From: Arthrobacter citreus
Lineage (GTDB): Bacteria; Actinomycetota; Actinomycetes; Actinomycetales; Micrococcaceae
Reading direction: 5' to 3'
Assembly: GCF_009192745.1 (NCBI RefSeq)
Contig: NZ_VTFV01000008.1
Coordinates: 17,310 to 81,309, forward strand
DNA: 64,000 bases
Below the pieces are notes generated by a model. That model was not told the origin of the DNA. It ran no database searches and worked only from the letters and a program-made list of their open reading frames with translations. A program made the position numbers and the translations under genes. Within the stretch, counting starts at the first letter, position 1. Every line of letters begins with the position of its first letter. Shown here piece after piece: positions 17,893 to 26,877 of the stretch.

Positions 17893-18819
17893 TTACATCA
17901 GTTCTTTGGTGCCGAAACGCCGGACGTACAGGATCACCAGGAACAGGATCGCCAGCATCAGCAGGAAGGAGAGCGCTGACGCGCCCGGGTAGTCAACCAC
18001 CCGGAAGAACCGGGAGTCGATGACCTGGCCGATCATGGTGGTGTTCTGGTTGTTGCCCAGCAGTGCCGCGTTCACGTAGTCGCCGGTGGCGGGGATGAAG
18101 GTCAGCAGCGTCCCGGCCATGACGCCCGGAAGCGAAAGCGGGAAGGTGATCTTGCGGAAGGTGGTGAAACCGTTCGCGTACAGGTCCCCGCCGGCCTCGA
18201 TCAGCCGGGTGTCCAGGCGTTCCAGGTTGGCGTAGATAGGCAGGGTCATAAAGGGCAGGAAGTTGTACGTCAGGCCACAGATCACGGCGAAGGCCGTGGC
18301 AGTGAGCCGTCCGTCGTCCGGCAGCAGCGACACCGCCCGCAGTACCGAAACCACCGGGCCTTCATCTGCCAGGATCTGCTTCCAGGCCTGGGTGCGCAGG
18401 ATAAAGCTGGTGAAGAACGGCGCGATGATGAGCACCAGCAGGATGCCCTTGAGCAGCTTGCGGTCACGCAGCCGCACGGCCACCAGGTAGGCCATGGGAT
18501 AGCCGATCGCCAGCGCGGCGACCGTGGCGATCAGTGCGAACCCGAACGAGCGGAGGACCGCCGGCCAGTAGTTCTGCAGCACCACCACGTAGTTGCCGAA
18601 CTCAAGGGCTGGAACGAACTGTCCGACGTCCGCACCCTCAGGCTTGATGTAGAGGGACGTGGCCAGCAGGGACAGCACCGGCATGGCAAAGAAGAGCAGC
18701 AGGAAGATGAAGCCGGGCAGGATGAGCAGGTAGCCGATCCGCCCGCGCCGCTTGCTTGCTTCCTCCTCCGCAGCGCTGGGTCCGGCACCGGTGGCCTTCC
18801 CCGCGGTGAGGAGCGCCAT
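17893..18819 (-). CDS. potB: Polyamine-type ABC transporter permease (PotB-like)
   Basis: A 308-residue permease with six membrane segments and the EAA loop LIEAGGDLYANGFTTFRKITFPLSLPG. The N-terminus carries a basic, Ala-rich cytoplasmic lead (about 35 residues) before the first helix. Its ATG overlaps the TAA stop of the ATPase gene by one base, so translation is coupled. It is a partner of the PotC-like permease. Confidence 0.88.
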   Translation of the reverse strand: MALLTAGKATGAGPSAAEEEASKRRGRIGYLLILPGFIFLLLFFAMPVLSLLATSLYIKPEGADVGQFVPALEFGNYVVVLQNYWPAVLRSFGFALIATVAALAIGYPMAYLVAVRLRDRKLLKGILLVLIIAPFFTSFILRTQAWKQILADEGPVVSVLRAVSLLPDDGRLTATAFAVICGLTYNFLPFMTLPIYANLERLDTRLIEAGGDLYANGFTTFRKITFPLSLPGVMAGTLLTFIPATGDYVNAALLGNNQNTTMIGQVIDSRFFRVVDYPGASALSFLLMLAILFLVILYVRRFGTKELM

Positions 18820-19970
18820 TAGAGGCCTTCCTCTCCGGCGCCGGCCTCCCGGTCCTCGCTTCCGCTGAGGCCAAAGGCGTGTTCCGGATCCCAGGCCAGG
18901 CGCACCCGGTCGCCGTCGTTGAACAGGGCTCCGCCGTGGTTCTGGGTGAAGACACCAACCGTGCCGATCCCCTCGGCGTCGACCAGGTACTCGGTGCTGG
19001 CGCCGGTGAAGGAGGCGTCAAGGACGACGCCGCGGATCGAGGCGGGCGCGGCAGCAGCCGTGTCCGCTTCCATCCGCAGTTTCTCCGGGCGGATGCCCAC
19101 CAGGATCTTGCCGGCGTGGTCCGTGGCGCGGGCCTTGAGCAGGGTCAGGGAGTTGCCCGCGACGTCGATCTGCAGGTACTCCCCCGCGTCACCCGTGACC
19201 GTGGCCGGCATGAGGTTGGACTTGCCCAGGAAGTTCGCGACAAAAGCGGTTCGCGGAAGTTCGTACAGTTCCTGCGGCGGGCCCATCTGCTCAATCCGGC
19301 CGTGGTTCATGACGGCCACGGTGTCCGCCATGGTCATGGCTTCTTCCTGGTCGTGGGTGACGTGCACGAAGGTCAGGCCGACTTCGGTCTGGATCTTCTT
19401 CAGTTCCACCTGCATCTGGCGGCGCAGCTTCATGTCCAGCGCACCAAGGGGCTCATCCAGGAGCAGCACGGCGGGCCGGTTCACGACGGCGCGGGCAAGC
19501 GCAACGCGCTGCTGCTGGCCGCCGGAAAGCTGGGCCGGACGGCGGGCTGCCAGGTGTGCCAGTTCCACCAGTTCCAGCGCAGTCTTGGCCTGGGCCTCGG
19601 CGTCGCGGACCTTGCGGCGCTTCAACCCAAAGGCAACGTTGTCCAGCACGCTCATGTGCGGGAACAGTGCGTAGTTCTGGAACACGGTGTTGACCGGACG
19701 CTGGTACGGACTGGTCCCGGTGATGTCCTTGGCCCCGATGGAGATGGTGCCGGCCGTGGGCTGTTCCAGGCCGGCAATCATCCGCAGCGTGGTGGTCTTG
19801 CCGCAGCCCGAGGGGCCAAGCAGCGCGAAGAAGGATCCGGAGGGGATGACCAGGTCCAGGTTGTCCACTGCGGTGAATTCGGTGAAGCGCTTGGTAACGC
19901 CGGAGAGGACGAGGTCCGCCCCCGTGCCCGTTGCCGCTTCCGGTCCGCGGGAAAGCTCTGTGGTGCTCAT
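18819..19970 (-). CDS. potA: Polyamine-type ABC transporter ATP-binding protein (PotA-like)
   Basis: A 383-residue ATPase: Walker A GPSGCGKTT (about residue 53-61), signature LSGGQQQRVALARA, Walker B VLLLDEPLGALD, then a C-terminal TOBE domain (GIRPEKLRM). It powers import through the two downstream permeases. It begins 5 bases after the stop of the binding-protein gene and ends in a one-base overlap with the next gene. Confidence 0.92.
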   Translation of the reverse strand: MSTTELSRGPEAATGTGADLVLSGVTKRFTEFTAVDNLDLVIPSGSFFALLGPSGCGKTTTLRMIAGLEQPTAGTISIGAKDITGTSPYQRPVNTVFQNYALFPHMSVLDNVAFGLKRRKVRDAEAQAKTALELVELAHLAARRPAQLSGGQQQRVALARAVVNRPAVLLLDEPLGALDMKLRRQMQVELKKIQTEVGLTFVHVTHDQEEAMTMADTVAVMNHGRIEQMGPPQELYELPRTAFVANFLGKSNLMPATVTGDAGEYLQIDVAGNSLTLLKARATDHAGKILVGIRPEKLRMEADTAAAAPASIRGVVLDASFTGASTEYLVDAEGIGTVGVFTQNHGGALFNDGDRVRLAWDPEHAFGLSGSEDREAGAGEEGL

Positions 19971-19975
19971 GGTGC

Positions 19976-21190
19976 CTAGTTTCCGATCGCGGTCTGGAAG
20001 CGGTCGCTGAAATCGGTCTCTTCGTCCGGGGTCAGGGTCCGCACGACGTGGGCGTTCGCGAGGAATTCGTCCGTGGGGAAGATGAGCGGGTTCTCGACGA
20101 GCTCGGGATCAATGGCTTCCATGGCTTCCCGCGCACCCTCGACGGGGCAGACGTAGTTCACGTAGGCCGCAACCGTTGCTGCGTTTACCGGGTCGTAGTA
20201 GTAGTCCATCAGCTTCTCGGCATTGGTCTTGTGGGTCGCACCGATGGGAACCAGGAGGTTGTCCGACCACAGCGTTCCGCCGGCTTCCGGCATGGCGAAC
20301 TCCCACTTGTCGCCCTCTTCGAAGTTCAGCTGCGTGATGTCGCCGGACCAGCCGATGACGGCGAGGGCGTCACCGGAGATGAGGTCTTCCTTGTAGGAGT
20401 TGCCCTTGACCTGGCGAATCTGTCCGTCGGCGATCTGTTTGGACAGGACGTCCAGCGCGTTCTCGAACTCGTCTTCGCCCCACTTGCCGGTGATGTCCAC
20501 GCCCTGGTCCAGCATGAGCAGCCCCATGGTGTCCCGCATTTCGTCCAGGACTTCGACGCGGCCCTTGAGCTCGGGCTGCCAGAGGTCGGAAACGGACTTG
20601 AGCCCCTGGGGGAATGCCTCCTTGTTCCAGGCGATCCCGGCAAACCCGGTCTGCCAGGTCAGGGAGTGCTTGCGTCCCGGATCGAAGTCCACGTTCTTCA
20701 GGGATTCCAGCAGGTTCTTGGAATTCGGGATGTTCGCCAGGTCCAGTTCCTGGGTGTAGCCCAGGCGGATGAGCCGTGCTGCCATCCAGTCAGTGAGGGT
20801 AACGATGTCCTGGCCGATGTCCTGTCCGGCTGAGAGCTGGCCCTGGACCTTGCCGAAGTAGGTGTCGTTGCCGTCGACGTCCTCGGAGTAGTTCGCCTTG
20901 ATGCCGGTGGCCTCGGAGAAGGCTTCCAGCGACGGGTAGGTGCGGGTTGAGTCGTCGTAGTCCAGGTACAGGGTCCAGTTGGCCCAGTTCACGATCTTGT
21001 CAGTGTCCGAGACATCGGTTGCGGGGCTCGGCTTCGAGGATGCACCGCCGCCGGTTCCTCCGCCGGTGCCGCAGGCGGCGAGCATGCCGGCAAGCGAAAG
21101 GCCTCCGGCTCCCATCAGAAGCTTCCGCCGGGAGAGTTGGGCGTTGACGATACTCCGTAGCATCGGATCGTTCACGGGGCGCTTCGACAT
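19976..21190 (-). CDS. potD: Polyamine-type ABC transporter binding lipoprotein (PotD-like)
   Basis: A 404-residue periplasmic-binding-type protein. The N-terminus combines a twin arginine (Arg21-Arg22 in LSRRKLLMGAGG) with a lipobox LAAC (Cys40), so Tat export and lipid anchoring are both suggested. The mature part has the spermidine/putrescine-binding features NWANWTLYLDYDD and SGDALAVIGWSGD. ATG 21190 has AAGGAG upstream. First gene of the four-gene operon and divergent from the Lrp regulator. The polyamine substrate is likely but not proven. Confidence 0.9.
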   Translation of the reverse strand: MSKRPVNDPMLRSIVNAQLSRRKLLMGAGGLSLAGMLAACGTGGGTGGGASSKPSPATDVSDTDKIVNWANWTLYLDYDDSTRTYPSLEAFSEATGIKANYSEDVDGNDTYFGKVQGQLSAGQDIGQDIVTLTDWMAARLIRLGYTQELDLANIPNSKNLLESLKNVDFDPGRKHSLTWQTGFAGIAWNKEAFPQGLKSVSDLWQPELKGRVEVLDEMRDTMGLLMLDQGVDITGKWGEDEFENALDVLSKQIADGQIRQVKGNSYKEDLISGDALAVIGWSGDITQLNFEEGDKWEFAMPEAGGTLWSDNLLVPIGATHKTNAEKLMDYYYDPVNAATVAAYVNYVCPVEGAREAMEAIDPELVENPLIFPTDEFLANAHVVRTLTPDEETDFSDRFQTAIGN

Positions 21191-21437
21191 AGGAACTCCT
21201 TGCTGGCACAACTGCACTGCGGACGGGTGTTGATGATTGATAGTGCCAGACCGAAATCCGCGGAGACAAGGTTTTCGTTGTAAAAGTTTTGTTACGCGAC
21301 GGTTTCCAAATGAATATCCCTAAGATCAGTACGCTTTCAGTTCTCTAAACTCTTGATTTCGCATGAAATAAAAGATTCAATTGCTAACACTCAGGCAGTC
21401 TGAGCTATCGATTCCGTACCTGGAGGTGGCGCAAACC

Positions 21438-21902
21438 ATGGAATCCGCGCCTGGAAACCATTCCGTCGACGACATCTCCAAAGCGATCATTGAACAGCTG
21501 CAGGAGGATGGACGCCGCTCCTACGCCGCGATCGGAAAGGCCGTTGGCCTCTCCGAAGCGGCTGTGCGGCAGCGCGTCCAGAAACTGACTGACAGCGGCG
21601 TCGTCCAAATCGTGGCAGTAACCGATCCCCTGCAGCTGGGCTTCGCCCGGCAGGCGATGCTGGGCATCCGGGTCCACGATGACGTCCTTGCAGTAGCCGA
21701 CCGGATCTCAGCCATAGACCAGGTGGACTACTGCGTCATAACTGCCGGCTCGTACGACCTGCTGGCCGAAGTGGTGTGTGAAAACGACCAGGACCTGATG
21801 CTGCTGGTCAACCGGTTCCGCAGCATTCCCGGCGTTTCAAGCACCGAGACCTTTATGTATCTCTCCCTGCGCAAGCAGGCCTACAACTGGGGCACCAGAT
21901 GA
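21438..21902 (+). CDS. Lrp/AsnC-family transcriptional regulator
   Basis: A 154-residue regulator: an N-terminal helix-turn-helix (about residues 10-58, SYAAIGKAVGLSEAAVRQRVQKL) and a C-terminal RAM effector domain (about 70-150). ATG 21438 follows GGAGG at about nine bases; the frame upstream to 21381 was rejected. It is divergent from potD and overlaps the aminotransferase by four bases (ATGA), so it probably controls both the transporter and the catabolic pair in response to an amine or amino acid. The 247-base gap before it is AT-rich. Confidence 0.92.
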   Translation: MESAPGNHSVDDISKAIIEQLQEDGRRSYAAIGKAVGLSEAAVRQRVQKLTDSGVVQIVAVTDPLQLGFARQAMLGIRVHDDVLAVADRISAIDQVDYCVITAGSYDLLAEVVCENDQDLMLLVNRFRSIPGVSSTETFMYLSLRKQAYNWGTR

Positions 21903-23311
21903 CCGAAACAACTGTCCAGCCTTCAACTTCTTCGTCAACAACGCCGCGCGGAACGGACCGCCAGCAGGCGGCACGGGACCATCTGTGGATGCACATGGCC
22001 CGCCACTCGGGACCGGTTTCCGGCGGGAATGTTCCGATTATTACGCGCGGCAAAGGCCATCACATCTATGACGACCGCGGACACGAACTGATTGACGGCC
22101 TGGCAGGGCTGTTCACGGTCCAGGTCGGCCACGGCAGGGAAGAACTGGCTGAGGCTGCGGCCCGCCAGATGCGCGAGCTGAGCTTCATGCCGCTGTGGTC
22201 CTACGCGCACCCGCCGGCCATCGACCTGGCCGAACGCCTGGCAGCCGGAGCGCCCGGCGACCTGAACCGGGTCTTCTTCACCACCGGCGGCGGCGACTCC
22301 GTAGAGTCCGCCTGGAAGCTGGCGAAGCAGTACTTCAAGCTCACCGGCAAGCCCACCAAGCACAAGGTGATCTCCCGCGCCGTCGCGTACCACGGCACGC
22401 CGCAGGGAGCCCTGTCCATCACCGGCATCCCGGACATGAAGTCCGCGTTCGAGCCGCTGGTACCGGGAGCCTTCCGTGTTCCGAACACCAACCAGTACCG
22501 CGCACCCGCGGGCCTGGAGGATCCTGAGGCATTCGGCCGCTGGGCAGCGGACCGCATTGGCGAGGCCATTGAGTTCGAAGGACCGGATACGGTTGCCGCC
22601 GTCTTCCTGGAGCCGGTGCAGAACTCCGGCGGCTGCTTCCCGCCGCCCCCCGGCTACTTCAAGCGGGTGCGCGAGATCTGCGACCAGTACGACGTCCTGC
22701 TGGTGTCCGACGAGACCATCTGCGCCTTCGGCCGCGTCGGCTCCATGTTCGCTTCGACCGACTTCGACTACGTGCCGGACATCATCACCTGCGCCAAGGG
22801 CATCACCAGCGGCTACGCTCCCCTGGGCGCGATGATCGCCTCGGACCGCCTGTTTGAGCCGTTCGCCAAGGGCGACACCACGTTCTACCACGGCTACACC
22901 TTCGGCGGGCACCCGGTCTCCGCCGCCGTCGCCATGGCCAACCTGGACATCTTCGACGCCGAGGACCTCAACAACCGGGTGAAGACGAACGCCCCTGCCT
23001 TCCGCGCCACACTGGAGAAGCTGAAGGACCTGCCGATCGTGGGCGATGTCCGCGGCGAGGGCTACTTCTACGGAATCGAACTGGTGAAGGACAAGGCCAC
23101 CAAGGAGACCTTCTCCGACGAGGAATCGGAGCGTCTGCTGCGCGGCTACATTTCCACTGCGCTCTACGATGCGGGCCTGTACTGCCGTGCCGACGACCGC
23201 GGAGACCCCGTCATCCAGCTCGCGCCGCCGCTGACGATCGGGCAGCCCGAGTTCGACCAGATTGAGTCCATCCTGCGGTCCGTTCTTACGGAAGGCCTGA
23301 ACCACCTCTAA
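21899..23311 (+). CDS. Class III PLP aminotransferase (putrescine/amine:pyruvate type)
   Basis: A 470-residue omega-aminotransferase with the PLP lysine at residue 300 in CAKGITSGYAPLGA, and the conserved FFTTGGGDSVESAWKLAKQY and SDETICAFGR blocks. It resembles the SpuC group that moves the amino group of putrescine or similar amines to pyruvate. It is coupled upstream to the Lrp gene and downstream to a PuuB-like oxidase by a one-base TAATG overlap. Exact donor not determined. Confidence 0.88.
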   Translation: MTETTVQPSTSSSTTPRGTDRQQAARDHLWMHMARHSGPVSGGNVPIITRGKGHHIYDDRGHELIDGLAGLFTVQVGHGREELAEAAARQMRELSFMPLWSYAHPPAIDLAERLAAGAPGDLNRVFFTTGGGDSVESAWKLAKQYFKLTGKPTKHKVISRAVAYHGTPQGALSITGIPDMKSAFEPLVPGAFRVPNTNQYRAPAGLEDPEAFGRWAADRIGEAIEFEGPDTVAAVFLEPVQNSGGCFPPPPGYFKRVREICDQYDVLLVSDETICAFGRVGSMFASTDFDYVPDIITCAKGITSGYAPLGAMIASDRLFEPFAKGDTTFYHGYTFGGHPVSAAVAMANLDIFDAEDLNNRVKTNAPAFRATLEKLKDLPIVGDVRGEGYFYGIELVKDKATKETFSDEESERLLRGYISTALYDAGLYCRADDRGDPVIQLAPPLTIGQPEFDQIESILRSVLTEGLNHL

Positions 23312-24696
23312 TGAGCATCTCCACAGCCCCGGTAAACGGCAATGTTTCCTTCTGGTACGCGGAAACCGGCCTTCCGGATCCGCGTCCCGCCCTGGACGGG
23401 AACCGCGAGGCGGACGTCGCCGTCGTGGGTGCCGGTTACACGGGGCTGTGGACCGCTTATTACCTGAAGAAGGCCCGCCCGGACCTGTCCGTTGTGGTGC
23501 TCGAATCCCGCTTCGCGGGGTTCGGCGCCTCCGGGCGGAACGGGGGCTGGCTCACCAACTCGATTACCGGCGGCCGCAGCCAGTACGTTAAGTCCCACGG
23601 CCGCGCCGTCGTGGGGCGGTTCCAGGAACTGCTCAATGAAACCGTGGACGAAGTCATTGCGGCTGCCGCTGCCGAGGGCATCGACGCCGCGGTGGCCCAG
23701 GGCGGGGAATTGAACGTTGCCCGCAATGAGGCCCAGCTGGGCCGCCTGCGGGCTTGGGCACAAGACGAAGCCGCCTGGCCGGAGGCAGGAACCCGCCTGC
23801 TCGACGCCGCCGAAACAGCTGAGCGGATCCAGGTTGCCGGCGCGCTGGGCAGCATCCACCACCCGCACTGTGCCCGCATCCACCCCGCACGGCTGGTGCG
23901 CGGACTGGCCGCCGCCGTCGAACGCCTTGGTGTGCCCATCTATGAGGGCACTACCGTCACTGACATCCAGCCCGGCCGGGCCGTGACCGACCGCGGCACG
24001 GTGAGCGCGAAGTACGTCCTGCGCGCCACCGAGGGCTTCACCGCGAACCTGCGCGGCCACCATCGTGAATGGCTGCCTATGAACTCCTCCATGATCGCCA
24101 CGGAGCCGCTCCCGGAATCGGTCTGGCAGCAGATCGGCTGGAACTCCATGGACACCGTCGCGGACATGGCCCACGCCTATATGTATGCGCAGCGCACCGC
24201 CGACGGACGCATCGCCCTGGGCGGACGCGGCGTGCCGTATCGCTTCGGCTCACGCACGGATACCGACGGCGCCACGCAGCCGGAGACCATCGCCAGCCTC
24301 ACGGCGCTGCTGCAGGACATGTTCCCTGCCGCGGCCGACGCCCGGATTGAGCACGCCTGGGCCGGTGTCCTGGGAGTCCCCCGGGACTGGAAGGCCACCG
24401 TTGGCCTGGACCCGAAGACCGGACTGGGCTGGGCCGGCGGCTACGTGGGCACCGGCGTAGCAGCCACGAACCTGGCTGCCCGCACCCTGCGCGACCTGAT
24501 CCTTGAACCCGGCAGCGAACTGACCGCCATGCCGTGGGTGAACCGGAAGGTCCGCAGGTGGGAACCCGAACCGCTGCGCTGGATTGCGGTGAAGGCCATG
24601 TACGCGGCCTACTACGCTGCCGACCGCGCCGAGCGCAACGGCCGAAGCACGACGTCGCCCATCGCCAAGGCCGCGAACCTGGTCTCCGGGCGGTAG
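23311..24696 (+). CDS. puuB: FAD-dependent amine oxidoreductase (PuuB-like)
   Basis: A 461-residue DAO-family flavoprotein. The FAD dinucleotide motif is VVGAGYTGLWTAYYL near the N-terminus, followed by FGASGRNGGW, as in gamma-glutamylputrescine oxidase PuuB. It probably oxidises a primary or N-substituted amine to the aldehyde with hydrogen peroxide release. No gamma-glutamylputrescine synthetase (PuuA) gene is in the window, so the real substrate may be free rather than glutamylated amine. Confidence 0.87.
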   Translation: MSISTAPVNGNVSFWYAETGLPDPRPALDGNREADVAVVGAGYTGLWTAYYLKKARPDLSVVVLESRFAGFGASGRNGGWLTNSITGGRSQYVKSHGRAVVGRFQELLNETVDEVIAAAAAEGIDAAVAQGGELNVARNEAQLGRLRAWAQDEAAWPEAGTRLLDAAETAERIQVAGALGSIHHPHCARIHPARLVRGLAAAVERLGVPIYEGTTVTDIQPGRAVTDRGTVSAKYVLRATEGFTANLRGHHREWLPMNSSMIATEPLPESVWQQIGWNSMDTVADMAHAYMYAQRTADGRIALGGRGVPYRFGSRTDTDGATQPETIASLTALLQDMFPAAADARIEHAWAGVLGVPRDWKATVGLDPKTGLGWAGGYVGTGVAATNLAARTLRDLILEPGSELTAMPWVNRKVRRWEPEPLRWIAVKAMYAAYYAADRAERNGRSTTSPIAKAANLVSGR

Positions 24697-24717
24697 CCTG
24701 GCGGTCGATCCCGGCCG

Positions 24718-25029
24718 TCAGCCCTGCGGTTTGAGCTCAATCTCCACGAAGGCGAACTCGGTGTCCGTCTTGTTGATGACGTTGTGTTCGCTGCCTGCTT
24801 CCCGTGCGTAGGAATCCCCCACCACCAGATCCCGGGTGGCCTGGGCGCCGTCGGCAGTTTCATAACTCATCTGCCCTGCAATCGTTGGAACCACCACGTA
24901 GTCCATCTCATGGAGGTGCCAGCCGGTCTGGGTGCCGGGAGGGAAACTCCAATGGGTGACCCGGACGCGGTCATTATCGATCTGCACGGTGGCGACGGCC
25001 TGCCCGTAGTCAAAAGATGATGAGGTCAT
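24718..25029 (-). CDS. Single-domain cupin
   Basis: A 103-residue cupin with the metal-binding pattern TGWHLHEMDYVVVP and later GSEHNVI. It is convergent with the PuuB-like gene and lies downstream of pucR on the same strand. Members of this group sit in amine or aldehyde catabolic clusters in actinobacteria, but the role is unknown. ATG 25029 was preferred to 25041. Confidence 0.8.
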   Translation of the reverse strand: MTSSSFDYGQAVATVQIDNDRVRVTHWSFPPGTQTGWHLHEMDYVVVPTIAGQMSYETADGAQATRDLVVGDSYAREAGSEHNVINKTDTEFAFVEIELKPQG

Positions 25030-25092
25030 GGATCTGAACATACCCGGGCTGGAGCACTGCCCCGGCTCAGGCAGGCCTTTGTTACCGCACGC

Positions 25093-26730
25093 TCAGCCTG
25101 CCGGCGAAAGCGACTGGAGCTGGCGCAGCAGCACCGCAACATGCAGCGACGTGCGGGACTCCGGGTCATCCAGGGACACCCCCAGCCGGGACTCAAGCTT
25201 CTGCAGCCGGGCGTACAACGTTGGACGGCTGAGGTAGCCGCTGCGGGCCAGTGCCGTCTTATTGCCGCCGCACTCCAGGAAACGCTGGAGCAGCGCCAGG
25301 TCATCCTGGGCATCAATCCCGCGCAGCTCCGCCTCGGCGAAGGAAACGGCCCTCGGGTCTTCACGCAGCAGCGCCAGGAGGCCGCGCAGCCGGACGTCGG
25401 TTGAACGGAAATACCGGTTCGCCCCGGCTGAAAGCGTGCCTGCCGTCTGCGCGACGTGTGCAGCCTCATCCAGGCCTGCAGCGGCGTCGGACAGCCGGGA
25501 CCGGGCCCGGCCCACACCAGCGGTCCAGCGCAGTTCCCCCGCCCCCGCAGAGGTCCGTGCCGCGAGGTCACCGCAGATCCTCTCCAGCAGGCTGTCTTCG
25601 AGCATCCGGGCCGGAAGCGCCAGCAGCACTGCCACCTGCCCGGTCTGCAGCGCGGCCGCGAGCGCACTGTTCCGCGTAGCTGCCAGTACGGCGTCGAGCA
25701 TCTCCAGCAATGCCCGCTCCTTGCGCTGCATCGACATCGGGTCCTTGCCGGAGCCGGAGTCCAGGTGAAGGACCAGCGGCAGGTAGGCAGGAGAAGGCTT
25801 CAGCCCCAGCGCCGACGCGCGGGTGAGGCTCTCTTCCTCGTCCTGGGTCCGTGTGCCGCGCAGCTCGTGGATGAGGCCGGCCTGCGCCTGCTGGGCCAGG
25901 CCGGCCTGATCGCGCTCGGCGAGGCGGTTGATGGACAGTGCCTGCCCCGCACGCTCCAGCACCATGGACGCCTCAGCGGCAGCGGCCGGGCCTTCCGGGA
26001 CGCCGGGAAGGACCAGCCTGCCCCACTGCGCGCCGCCCAGCCCAACCGGGGTCTGCAGCCAGCGCTCATCACCGGCCACCTTGGTCTCGGGATAGGCGTG
26101 CACGGCCCGCGAGCGCCGCTGCCAGTCCCGCAGGAGTTCCTGGGCGGGCCGGCCGGCGGCGGCGAACGCCACCACCAGGTGCGAACTGTCCTCCAGCACT
26201 ACCGGTGCACCCAGAAGCTCAGCGGTGCGGTCCACAATCTCCTGCACCCCGGCGCTTTCAACGCTCAGCATGGTGAAGACTTCGTGAACCTGGCGGGCCT
26301 TTTCCACCTGTTCGAGCTGACCGGCAACAATCCTGCGGTGCACCACCTCAGTGACTTCCACGAACCGCACCGTCCGGTGCAGGCGGATCACCGGCAGGGC
26401 ACGTCCGCCGGAAGAGCGCACCGCCTGAGCGCCGGCGGCCAGTGCCTCCGCAGCCTTCGGACGGTCCGCGGGAATCTCGACGACGACGCCGGCCACCCCC
26501 GCTGCCTGCAGCCCAGCCAGGTATTCGGCGGCCTGGTCTGCCGATTCCCCGAAGGCCAGGCCGGTGGTCAGCACCAGCTCTCCGCCCTCCAGCAGATCCG
26601 CCAGGCTGCGCAGCTCGGCAACATGCACCCAGCGAACCGGCACATCCAGGCCACTGTGTCCGGTCACGATTTCCGGTTCCCCGGCCCGAACGACGTCGAG
26701 GTCCAGGACGGTGCTCAGCTGCAGGCTCAT
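25093..26730 (-). CDS. PucR-family transcriptional regulator
   Basis: A 545-residue regulator: an N-terminal PucR sensory domain (about residues 5-125, LDLDVVRAG to IRLHRTVRF), a central GGDEF-like region, and a C-terminal PucR helix-turn-helix (about 485-540, LECGGNKTALARSGYLSRPTLYARLQKLE). It is divergent from the mmsA-aminotransferase pair, with an inverted repeat in the gap (26786-26814), so it most likely activates that pair. Family members answer to purine or amine breakdown products. Confidence 0.9.
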   Translation of the reverse strand: MSLQLSTVLDLDVVRAGEPEIVTGHSGLDVPVRWVHVAELRSLADLLEGGELVLTTGLAFGESADQAAEYLAGLQAAGVAGVVVEIPADRPKAAEALAAGAQAVRSSGGRALPVIRLHRTVRFVEVTEVVHRRIVAGQLEQVEKARQVHEVFTMLSVESAGVQEIVDRTAELLGAPVVLEDSSHLVVAFAAAGRPAQELLRDWQRRSRAVHAYPETKVAGDERWLQTPVGLGGAQWGRLVLPGVPEGPAAAAEASMVLERAGQALSINRLAERDQAGLAQQAQAGLIHELRGTRTQDEEESLTRASALGLKPSPAYLPLVLHLDSGSGKDPMSMQRKERALLEMLDAVLAATRNSALAAALQTGQVAVLLALPARMLEDSLLERICGDLAARTSAGAGELRWTAGVGRARSRLSDAAAGLDEAAHVAQTAGTLSAGANRYFRSTDVRLRGLLALLREDPRAVSFAEAELRGIDAQDDLALLQRFLECGGNKTALARSGYLSRPTLYARLQKLESRLGVSLDDPESRTSLHVAVLLRQLQSLSPAG

Positions 26731-26785
26731 GCTGGGAGTCTAGGCAGGCCCCGGCCACCCTGCCCGACAAAGCGTAAAGATTTCT

Positions 26786-26814
26786 GAACATTTCCTGACA
26801 CCTTGGCAATGTTC
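26786..26814. promoter_or_regulatory. Inverted repeat between pucR and mmsA
   Basis: GAACATT (26786-26792) and its exact inverse AATGTTC (26808-26814) separated by 15 bases, in the divergent promoter region. A possible regulator site; one copy only. Confidence 0.4.
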
Positions 26815-26877
26815 GCCGCCCCGGCGCCGGGCTTAGATGGTGTCCAGCCCCACCTTCTACACCCAAGGAGCAACAAC

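Noticed and set aside
17085..21190. Iron or sugar transporter instead of polyamine type
   Set aside because: The binding protein and the paired BPD permeases match the PotABCD type, and the neighbouring genes are amine enzymes.
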